Shown piece by piece: positions 25,402 to 34,445 of a stretch of DNA of 64,000 bases. Every line of letters begins with the position of its first letter. Position 1 is the first letter of the stretch. The stretch is from NCBI RefSeq assembly GCF_035582795.1, contig NC_134371.1:52153001-52217000 (forward strand), read 5' to 3'. This DNA comes from Mycteria americana (lineage: Eukaryota > Chordata > Aves > Ciconiiformes > Ciconiidae). A program made the translations under genes and the position numbers. A model generated the notes under the pieces. The model had not been told where the DNA came from, did not search any database, and worked only from the letters and a program-made list of their open reading frames with translations.

Positions 25402-25473
25402 CATTTGGTTTGGAGGGCACCACGTTTAGCATTTGCTCATTTGGTTTGGAGTGCACCACGTTTAGCATTCCCA
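25402..25473. repeat. 36-bp tandem duplication, two copies
   Basis: A 36-base unit starting CATTTGGTTTGG and containing GCACCACGTTTAGC occurs twice head to tail, nearly identical apart from one internal G/T change and the final few bases. Each unit contains CACCACG, an E-box-like core. The high identity suggests a recent duplication. Confidence 0.85.
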
Positions 25474-26109
25474 GCCTTGTCCTGCTGCCTGACACCATCT
25501 GCTGGTTTTAACAGCCCCGCAAAGGAAGACAAAAGCAAAATTATTAAACAACCCAGTCATTGCCGCATGGTAATACAAAAGCTGGGGCTGGCCACTGCCA
25601 CAGGGAGCGGCCTGACCTGCCGTGCATGGTGGGAGCCCTGCTTATAAATAACTTGCTGGTTCCCTTTGTTCTTCCAGATAACAGCCTTTCTGTTGTGCTC
25701 CAAAATGGATCAGAGATGACTGCAGCCTTGGACCGGTATCTTCCAATAATTGTTATAAAATGACTACTTTATTCTAGCCCGAGGAAAGCAATCTTTTTTT
25801 ATGAGTCCACTCTTGCAGCACAACTGGAATAAGTAAAAATTGCAAAGGAGAAATGTTTATCTAGTACTGCAAAGATACCTTAAAGATGATTGGGCTTTGA
25901 AAGTAAATTCTTCGCAGGCTACAACTGGTCTCTGATCTGGGTCAGGGCTCCACGCAAATCACCCTGATGACTTGTTGCATAGCCGTCCACCGAGCGTGTG
26001 TGGGATGGGATTTCTGCAGCCATTTGACCCTTCAATTAATGGGTCAGATTCTCGGGCAGGCAGAGCTCCCGCTGAAACGAAGGAATTAGCTTCGCAACCC
26101 GGCCTAAAT

Positions 26110-26620
26110 CCTACCGACCTTTGCTGGGCCGAGGGAGACAAACCGTCCCCGCTCGCCGGCGAAGGGCGTTGAAGCAAGCCAGGGTTGTTTCCGTGCGGCG
26201 GGGCGGCGGCGCTGCCCGGCCCCGACAGCAGGTGCCACTGCGGACCGCGGCGGGGCCGTGCGGGCCCGGCGGGCAGCCCCGCGGGGAGCGGGCCCGGGTC
26301 CCCTCGCAGCCAGGCCGGGCTGTGGTGCAGCGGGGGAGGCGGGGGGCGTGCTGGGAGGCCACGGCCACCAGCTCACGCGTGGGGAGGGACCCCGCGGAAA
26401 CGGTGACTGAAGGGGGGCCGGGGCGGTCCATCGATAGGAGGGGCCCAGCCGCTGTGCGAGGTGAACATCACGGGGGAAGAGGCCGGTGCTGGCGCTCAGC
26501 AAAACCCCCGCCGTAATATTCGCCCGGCTCGCCTGGTTCGCAGCCTGCCCTGCCCGCAGCGGCCCCCCGGGCCGTTTTGCCCTCGGGGCTTGCTCTAGCG
26601 CAGGTAGCACCCTCAGAGCA
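26110..26620. promoter_or_regulatory. CpG island, candidate promoter
   Basis: About 500 bases are strongly GC-rich with many CpG dinucleotides and GC-box-like runs, between AT-leaning flanks. Plus-strand donor-like sites are visible at 26460/26461 (GAG|GTGAAC) and 26602/26603 (CAG|GTAGCA). The best minus-strand candidate (AAAG|GTCGGT near 26118) is weaker. A rightward noncoding transcript is one reading. An alternative promoter for the leftward gene presumed at 10.6 kb is another. The long frames here are stop-poor GC artefacts. Confidence 0.65.
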
Positions 26621-26629
26621 CGCAGCGGG

Positions 26630-27647
26630 GCTGTGCTTTAACCTTCGGGCAGTTCAGCACACCGGAGACTCGAGCTTGGGCTTTGTCTCGGGGTTAGTCC
26701 CTGCTTTTGCCACAGGTGCCGGTCAGAGTGCGGTAGCGAGCCTCCTTTCCTCACGGGCAGGCGAGGCTTTGGACCTCCAAAGGCCACCCTGGCACTGCGC
26801 TCCAGGCCCGTCATTGCTACTCCAAGGATTCACGATAATGCCCTGGAAACGGGCAACGTTTTCCTCTTTCCATTACCGATAAGAGAGGCAGCCTCAGGAG
26901 AAAATGTGCTTGGTTGTTAAAGCTGTGTCTGGTCCATACCCACGCCATGAATGAACTTCAGAGTGACATCAGGTTTTTTAACTTCTGTTTTCTTTGTGAT
27001 TGACTGTTGTGGTCAGGAAAGCATTACATACCTAAATACTTAAAGAGACTAGCAGGGACAGAAGGGAGAAGGAAAGGCACAGAAAAAAACACCAAAACAA
27101 CAAAAAACCCCAAACCTCCATACAGATAATGGATTTATCCTAAAATTTATCCTAAAATGAGGGATGAAGGAAGTTGCAAGGACTTCTCAGCTCATGCAAA
27201 TCCTTCCCTCGTGGGAGGTCCTCCACTGGACCTGTCCCATTTAGACCCTGCCCTCAGTCACCTGGGGGGGCTGGATAACCAGTGGAAACAGAGAAGAGAC
27301 ACCGTGTCGTGCCCTTACCTGCCAGTGCTAACAAATACTGCTTGTGCTGGGCAGCCGAATCCACAACCAAACAAAATTCTTTCTTCTGTGAACACACTTT
27401 TCTAGTTGATCATTTTCCTTCCAGCTCTTTCCTTTTGAGGAGAGGGAGGAGATGCTCTCTCAGTGTCACAGCGAGCTATGCAGTGCTCAGACCAGGCATC
27501 ATCAGCCCTCTCCGCTTGCTTCACTGCTGCGGTAGCTGTGGCTTTAATGTGGATACTGCCGGCAGCCACAACTCTAGCAAAATGCTTGAGATTTTGGAGA
27601 TCATTTGCAACTTCTTGGTATGCCACTGAGGCCTGGATGGAAGCCAA
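26630..27647. other. Unannotated stretch before the CR1 element
   Basis: GC content falls off from the island into ordinary sequence with a short A-rich CAAAAC stretch near 27.08 kb and a 12-base duplication (TTTATCCTAAAA twice) near 27.13-27.16 kb. I see no gene. Confidence 0.6.
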
Positions 27648-30358
27648 AGAATCACAGAATCATTTAGGTTGGAAAAGACCTTTAAGATCATCAAGTCCAA
27701 CTGTTAACCTAGCACTGCCAAGTCCACCACTACACCATGTCCCTAAGCACCACATCTGCACGTCTTTTAAATACCTCCAGGGATGGTGACTCCACCACTT
27801 CCCTGGGCAGCCTGTTCCAATGCTTGATAACACTTTTGGTGAAGAAATTTTTCCTAATATCCAATTTAAACCTCCCCTGGTGCAACCTGAGGCCATTTCC
27901 TCTCGTCCTATCACTTGTTACTTGGGAGAAGAGTCCAACCCCCACCTCTCTACAGCCTCCTTTCAGGTAGTTGTAGAGTGATAAGGTCTCCCCTGAGCCT
28001 CCTTTTCTCCAGGCTAAACAACCCCAGTTCCCTCAGCTGCTCCTCATCAGACTTCTGCTCCAGACCCTTCACCAGCTTCATTGCCCTTCTCTGGACACGC
28101 TCCAGCACCTCAATGTCTCTCTTGTAGTGAGGGGCCCAAAACTGAACACAGGATTCGAGGTGCGGCCTCACCCAGTGCGGAGTACAGGGGCACGATCACT
28201 TCCCTAGTCCTGCTGGCCACGCTATTTCTGATACAAGCCAGGATGCTACTGACCTTCTTGGCCACCTGGGCACACTGCTGGCTCATATTCAGCCGGCTGT
28301 CGACCAACACCCCAGGTCCTTTTCCGCTGGGCAGCTTTCCAGCCACTCTTCCCCAAGCCTGTAGCGTTGCATGGCGTTGTTGTGACCCAAGTGCAGGACC
28401 CAGCACTTGGCCTTGTTGAACCTCGTACAAGTGGTGTTGGCCCATTGATCCAGCCTGTCCAGATCCCTCTGCAGAGCCTTCCTACCCTCAAGCAGATCAA
28501 CACTCCTGCACAACTTGGTGTCGTCTGCCAGCTTACTGAGGGTGCACTCGATCCCCTCATCCAGATCACTGATAAAGATATTAAACAGAACTGGCCCCAA
28601 TACTGAGCCCTGGGGAACACCACTTGTGACCAGCCGCTGACTGGAGTAAACTCCATTCACCACCACTCTTTGGGCCTGGCCATCCAGCCAGTTTTTTTAT
28701 CCAGTGAAGAGTACACCCGTCCAAGCCATGAGCAGCCAGTTTCTCCAGGAGAATGCTGTGGGAAACAGTGTCAAAGGCTTTACTAAAGTCCAGGTAGACA
28801 ACTTCCACAGCCTTTCCCTCATCCACTAAGTGGGTCACCTTGTCGTAGAAGGAGATCAGGTTGGTCAAGAGGGACCTGCCTTTCATAAACCCATGCTGAC
28901 TGGGCCTGATCACCTGCTTGTCCTGTACGTGCTGCGTGATGGCACTCAGGATGATCTGCTCCATCAGCTTCCCCAGCACTGAGGTCATGCTGACAGGCCT
29001 GTAGTTCCTCGGTTCCTCCTTCTGGCCCTTCTTGTAGATGGGTGTCACATTTGCTAACCTCCAGTCAACTGGGACCTCCCCGGTTAGCCAGGACTGCTGA
29101 TAAAGGATTGAAAGTGGCTTGGTGAGCAGTTCCGCCAGCTCCCTCAGTACCCTTGGGTGGATCCCATCCAGCCCCATAGACTTGTGTGTGTCTAAGTGGT
29201 GTAGCAGGTTGCTAACCATTTCCCCTTGGATTATGGGGGCTTCATTCTGCCCCCGTCCCTGTCTTCCAGCTCAGAGGGCTGGGTACCCAGAGAACAACTG
29301 GTCTTACTATTAAAGACTGAGGCAAAGAAGGCATTAAGTATCTCAGCCTTTTCCGCATCCTTTGTCATTATGTTTCCCCCCGTATCCAGTAAAGGATGGA
29401 GATTCTCCTTAGCCCTTCGTTTGTTGCTAATGTATTTATAGAAACATTTTTTATTGTCTTTTACGGCGGTAGCCAGATTAAGTTCTGTTTGGGCTTTGGC
29501 CCTTCTAATTTTCTCCCTGCATAACTTCACGACATCCTTGTAGTCCTCCTGAGTTGCCTGCCCCTTCTTCCAAAGGTCATAAACTCTCCTTTTTTTCCTG
29601 AGTTCCAGCCAAAGCCCACTGTTCAGCCAGGCTGGTCTTCTTCCCCGCTGGCTCATCTTTTGGCACATGGGGACGGCCTGCTCCTGCGCCTTTCAGATTT
29701 CCTTCTCGAAGAATGTCCAGCCTTCCTGGACTCCTTTGCCCATTAGGGCTGCCTCCCAAGGGACTCTGTCAACCAGTCTCCTAAACAGGCCAAAGTCTGC
29801 CCTCCGGAAGTCCAAGGTAGCAGTTCTGTTGACCCCTCTCCTTACTTCTCCAAGAATAGAAAACGCTATCATTTCATGATCGCTATGCCCAAGACAGCCT
29901 CCAACCATCACACCGCTCACAAGTCCTTCTCTGTTCGTGAGAGAGGTCCAGCGGGGCACCTCCCCTCGTTGGCTCACTCACCAGCCATGTCAGGAAGTTA
30001 TCTGCCACACACTCCAGGAACCTTAGGAGGACTGTTTCCTCTCTGCTGTATTGTATTTCCAGCAGACATCTGGTAAGGTGAAGTCCCCCATGAGAAAAAG
30101 GGCTAGCGATTGTGAGACTTTTCTCCTGGCTGCTATAGAATATTTTGTCTGCCTCTTCATCCTGGTTGGGTGGTCTGTAACAGACTCCCACCATGATACC
30201 TGCCTTGTTGGCCTTCCCCCTGATTCTCACCCATAGACACTCCACCCTATCGTCACCATCATAAAGCTCCAGACAATCAAGACACTGCCTACCATACAGG
30301 GCTACCCCATTGCCTCTCCTGCCTTGCCTATCCTTTCTGAAGAGTTTATAGCCGTCTA
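27648..30358 (-). mobile_element. CR1 LINE retrotransposon, 5'-truncated
   Basis: This is a chicken-repeat-1 type non-LTR retrotransposon on the minus strand. Its 3' end on that strand is ATTCTGTGATTCT (27648-27660), the octamer-like terminus that replaces a poly-A tail in avian CR1. Upstream come the short 3' UTR, the C-terminal coding region (the DRTRGNG and [12 protein letters not shown] blocks), the reverse transcriptase and part of the endonuclease. The 5' end stops abruptly at about 30358 within the endonuclease (LDGYKLFRKDRQGRR block), so the N-terminal endonuclease and all of ORF1 are missing, as is usual for incomplete target-primed reverse transcription. About 2.7 kb remain. I saw no clear target-site duplication. 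Confidence 0.95.
27728..30358 (-). pseudogene. CR1 ORF2 (endonuclease-reverse transcriptase), degenerate
   Basis: In order on the minus strand: C-terminal half of the endonuclease with GVALYGRQ, CYRPPNQDEEAD and SDHEM motifs (30.36-29.9 kb); a basic linker with RRPAWLNSG and NAFFASVF (29.67-29.23 kb); reverse transcriptase with HPRVLREL, NYRPVS, YLDFSKAFDTVSH (motif A), [11 protein letters not shown] and LADDTKL (motif C aspartates present) between 29.22 and 28.29 kb; then the conserved C-terminal region ending at a stop near 27.73 kb. The frame is broken by small indels near 29.94 kb, in the T7 run at 28692-28698, in the C4 run at 28310-28313, in CCC at 28171-28173 and near 27.97 kb. It cannot make a functional protein as written. 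Long intact stretches between the breaks suggest a fairly young copy or sequence errors. Confidence 0.9.
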
Positions 30359-32099
30359 GAAGAAGACAGGAAGGGCCCACAAGAAATGGAGGAGGGGCTG
30401 GCAGTATGGCTGCAGATAAGCACAGCACAATTTGCCTACCCACCACCCCAAGGTTTCTGAGACTGCACAGAGCTGCCAGACACAGTGTAGGGCCTCAGGA
30501 GACCAGTCCATGCAGCAGCAGCTGGAGAGCAGAGAGGGCACCTAAGGATGTACTGAGACCTGCAATCCGAGAGATGGGAGCGGACAACAAGAGATGGTTA
30601 ATTCAGAGAGGCAGCAGGGAGGAGAATCACAAGCAAGTGTTGTGATTATCTTCTAGTGAGCTATAGCTCCTAGATCCTCTGTTTCCTCTCTTTAGGATTG
30701 CTCCATACTGATGCCTTCCAAAGTGACAGGTGAAAACCGGGTGCTGCTCCATGCTATCAAAGGCAGGTTTGCTGTGACTGAACAGAGCAGTGTTACCCTC
30801 TCTGGTGCTGCGTGAGGGATCTGAGAGACAGCACTCACCTCCTTAGCAAGAGTATTACATGATGAAGTGCTACCTCCCTACGGCTTTTTACTATGGTGTT
30901 TTATTAATAGCACTCTCTCCTGCTGGCCAGGTCTCCCCAAGTGCATTACTCTGTGCTGGTCACCCACCTCAGCTGTCTGTCTCTCAATGACAGCTGGTGG
31001 ATCACTCAGTACTTCTGGACACCCTACTTGGGGTTGTACAAGACTCCAGCTTCAGCGTTTCCAGGTGCTTTCTGTAGAGGGAGCAGCATGAGCAGCCTCC
31101 ACTGGACATGCGTAACCAGGAGCCCCTTCCACCTTCCCCCAGCACTGCCACCTGATGCTCTGGCACCCAGCCTGGGGAAACAAACCCCAGATCCCCTCAA
31201 ATTCCCATGGGCTTGTTAGCATGGGCACCTAGGCAGGTATGGAGAGGACCATGCTGAGCAGGGATGGAGCTCCAGGAAGGTGCCCACCATGCACAGCAGG
31301 TGCTGGGCAGGCTGCAGTGGTTTGAAAGCATGGCCTGCCCTGGCCACAGGATGGGGTAACAGGAATTACCTCCCTGCGAGAAATGTGGGTGGTACAAAGA
31401 AGGCAGCTTGCAGGTTAACCCGCCAAGGGGCCGGTGGCAGCACAACTATATTGAAGGCCTTTGCTCTGAGCTAGCATCCTGCTACCAAAAGATGCAAGAA
31501 ATCTGGCCTTGGGTTACTGCTTTAAACCAGCTGACTCTGTACCTGATGTGTATTGAATCCAATATGAACTGGGTTTAACTGCTCTTTACATCCATGAAGA
31601 CAAGCTAAACAGATAGAAATCTCTCTCGTCGAAGCAAGTGCATCCACATGAGGGTTTGCACCAGTTAAACTGTAGAGCTCTGAAGGCGTGCTGCAGCATG
31701 AACCTCTCCTCTGGATCTTCCAGTCATTGAGACATCTTGTCTCAAAGCCTTTCTGGGCATCAAGAACATACACACTCACCCTCAAGAGCGGAAAGGTTTT
31801 TTCCTTTGTAGAGCTCTATTCAGATTTCCATGCATTGCTGCTAGAAATCCATATATCTCCCTGTATTAATGGCTTCATCTCACACTACTTCCTTTTTAGC
31901 GGAAATGAAAGTCAACAAAAGATGCCCATATGATATGATTACATGTAATAATGATATATAATTACTGAATGACCAAGTTCCCACTTACTGAGGCTGCACA
32001 GCCTTAGTAATGTAGGAGGAGTGTCCACAGAGTTAGAGGACAATTGCTTTGTCCCTTGCGTTGCCAGGGGCAGTGTAACTGTCCCTGCCTGCCTTGGCC
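30359..32099. other. Unannotated stretch between CR1 and the myosin-like fragment
   Basis: Mixed-composition sequence with short overlapping frames and no recognisable domain. It holds one MITE-like repeat at 31571-31672, listed separately. Confidence 0.55.
31571..31672. repeat. MITE-like repeat copy, related to the one at 50.7 kb
   Basis: GTTTAACT near the left end is answered by its reverse complement AGTTAAAC near the right end, and the right arm carries TCCACATGAGGG then TTGCAC. A 27-base core starting at TCCACA matches the 50.78 kb repeat at 22 positions. This suggests an old short palindromic DNA-transposon derivative. The match is short, so the family and exact ends are uncertain. Confidence 0.5.
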
Positions 32100-32640
32100 A
32101 CATGTTGAGGTTTGCCTCCTGGATCTGCTCCTGTATATTGTCCAACTGAGAAGCTTTTTGCTGGCTCAACCAGATTCCTTTCCCAGTGCTTTGGAAAGCC
32201 TCTGCTGTTGTCCAGCTTGACCTCAAAGTTGTTTTCTCAGACGGTGCCATCCTTTTTCTCCTTCCAGAAAGCTTTGCTGCTGCGTGAAGGACTTCCAGTG
32301 TCTCATCAGGCTCCAGTTTGAGTTTCTACTTTTTTTTGCTGGCTGCTCACTCAGACTCCAAGTCTTCCTGCAATTCAGTGATCTGAGAATCCAGGTCACA
32401 GTTTCCGTCAGAGCCGCTTCCTCCTCCACCTTCGCTGAGCTGCTTGCAGCTCTTCTTCCTTCCTGGGCAGACCTCTGTGCTCCTCAGGCTGTGCCTGCAG
32501 ATGCGGTGCCTCCCTCCTGCTCTGTACACCCTGTCTCCAGCTCCTGTCACAGTTTTCCTCCCTGAATTACAGACAACAGTCATGACCTGAGGTTCAGTCA
32601 TACAATTCCTGCCAGAAATTTTCCTTTGCTGCCTGCAGTT
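32100..32640 (-). pseudogene. Myosin-II heavy chain rod fragment, processed pseudogene
   Basis: Pieces of minus-strand translation in shifting frames follow the coiled-coil rod of class II non-muscle/smooth-muscle myosin heavy chains (MYH9/MYH10/MYH11 type) in the correct order. These are a REE..RQELE-like block (32536-32560), LQAQ then KEEELQAA, VEEEAAL, LDSQITELQEDLESE (about 32345-32391), a LE-DETLE-like block, and QLDNIQEQIQEA near 32.13 kb. At least two frameshifts and internal stops (one directly after the ELQEDLESE block) make it dead. About 200 codons run without introns where the parent gene has several exons, which points to a retrotransposed copy or fragment. No poly-A tail is visible. 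The family call rests on remembered family sequence; the closest parent is not resolved. Confidence 0.72.
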
Positions 32641-33298
32641 CATGAGACTGTCTTGCCCTCCAGGTCACTGGGGCCAGGGGCTGCCTGGGAGGTGGGAGCC
32701 ATGGCAAGGACCTGGCAAGCAAGACCCATCCCACCACCCCAGCCAGGGAGCAGGGCAGGCCAGGAGGCACCGGGGGCAGCCCCAGGCCCAGGCATCGGGC
32801 ACCTTCTTGGGGATGGGGCTGGGCCAGGACATCAGCCCCCAGGTGGGCTATCACTGCGACCATAAGTGGAGGCTTTGTAGACCCCTGGGACCACCTCCCA
32901 TCCTGCATCCTCCACCATGGCAGGATGTCTTCAGCAATTTCGACACCCTTCCTGGATCCCTAAAGTAACAGCAGCTGCCGACAAGCTCTGTGCATGGATG
33001 GGAAAAACCACCCAACACAACTCATTTGTTCACGCACATTCCACACGACAGACCAATACTTTACATCCTCCCTCCTCACGCTTGTGTCAAGATCGATGGC
33101 GCACCTGGAGGCCTCGCTGCCCCGTCACCCTCCCCAAGACCTGCACCCCTGCCCGTGGCCCAGCAGCTCCATTTTGGGGAGCCCCTAGGCCTGGCATGAC
33201 CCCGCTGCATGTGGGGTTGCGTCCAGGCTTGTCCCATACTGGTCCTGGCTCGCTGGCCTGGAGCGAGGACCGGCTGCCCAGGGTGGGCAGAGCCTGCT

Positions 33299-33355
33299 GC
33301 TGCCACCAGCCCTGCCCGCTGCCAGCGGGCTGGCACCGCTGCCACCAACCCTGCC
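33299..33355. repeat. 18-bp direct repeats flanking a short palindrome
   Basis: GCTGCCACCAGCCCTGCC (33299-33316) recurs at 33338-33355 with one substitution. Between them GCCCGCTG-C-CAGCGGGC (33314-33330) forms a perfect 8-bp inverted repeat with a one-base centre. Confidence 0.7.
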
Positions 33356-34428
33356 AGCGTCATGGCACCTGCAGCCCCACTGCCCTCCTGCCTGCGGCTC
33401 CCCAACTCCTCGCAAGGCCCACATCTTTCAGCCCCATAGACCTCCCCGACTCCCCAGCTGCGACAGCCCATCCTGGCGCATCCTTTCTCCAGCTACAGGC
33501 AGTAGCCCGGACACGTGGCACGGAGGAAGTGCTGGAGGGGCTGCCTGCTCCCAAACCTGCAGCTTTTGGGTGCTTTGCTGGTCCCCAACACGCTGTTCCT
33601 CAGGGTCAGGTGCCCCCCCCCACCCCCCACGACAGCTTCAAGGATTTCCAGCAGTCCTCCTTTTGGTGTTGCTCATGGGAGACAGAGCCTTGCAAGCCAC
33701 GGCTTCTGCCAGCACAGCAGCAGCGTCCCATCGCAGCATCTATACTGCGCCGGGGCAGCTGCTGGCTGTTATAGACGAGCCTTCACATTTTTAACCTCCC
33801 CACATTTCCAAGGGAAGGAAGAACCTTACCTCTTGCAATTCGTCTATTGATGGCTGTGTGGTAAAAGCCGATTCCTAGAGGAGTCTGCTCCACACGCTTA
33901 TCTATGCTGAGATTCCCTTTAATAATTACTCAGTCTGTCAGTCAGGTTTGTGGGGTGGTTTTTTTTACCTACAGGATGTTTCTTTGTCTTTCTTACTTCT
34001 CTCTGGTTTTAATGTGATAGCACACACAGACTGTGCTGTGAACAAGTGAAATTGCATGTTCAGACTTCGATAGAAACCACTGACAGGCTCTATATTTTAT
34101 GATTCAAAGGTATTTATAATTCAGCAGGAGGCTTTCAAAGTGCATACATATGTACATACATTCTCCTTTTTCTTTGATTTATTGTTTTGCCTGCTTTTCA
34201 GAGAAAGTAGCTGCTCATCACACACCTGAACCATCATCTTTTTTAAAGAACTGGAAACCTGGAAATATTTGCATTTCTGTTTATTTTTTTCCTACTTGCC
34301 TGTTTTTCAAGTTACATTCCAAGGAGTCTGTTTTAAATTCCTTTTTATATTCTTTAAAGACTCCTGGACATCTCTCTTTTGCTCCTGCTGCGTTATCTGT
34401 ATCCCCTTATTGATGCCTGGACTCCAAG

Positions 34429-34445
34429 TCTCTCTCTCTCTCTCT
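34429..34445. repeat. (TC)n microsatellite
   Basis: Eight TC dinucleotides in a row plus one T; an ordinary short dinucleotide repeat. Confidence 0.85.

Larger units (their letters stand above)
11700..26100. other. Long stretch without a recognisable gene
   Basis: Open frames here are short, overlap on both strands and lack recognisable domains. The stretch contains one exon-like basic open frame (16458-16687), a small perfect hairpin, a kilobase of pyrimidine-rich DNA, a G-run of quadruplex type, and short tandem duplications. Composition drifts from AT-rich (11.7-17.9 kb) to more GC-rich (18.3-21.0 kb) and back. Regulatory elements may be present but cannot be recognised from one sequence. 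Confidence 0.55.

Noticed and set aside
29883-30446. N-terminal extension of the CR1 endonuclease frame beyond about 30358
   Set aside because: Similarity to CR1 stops at LDGYKLF; the upstream residues come from unrelated flanking DNA.
32917-33774. 285-codon plus-strand open frame
   Set aside because: Its Pro/Cys/Ala-rich, low-complexity translation has no domain, and the opposite strand is equally open. It is a composition effect of a GC-rich block.
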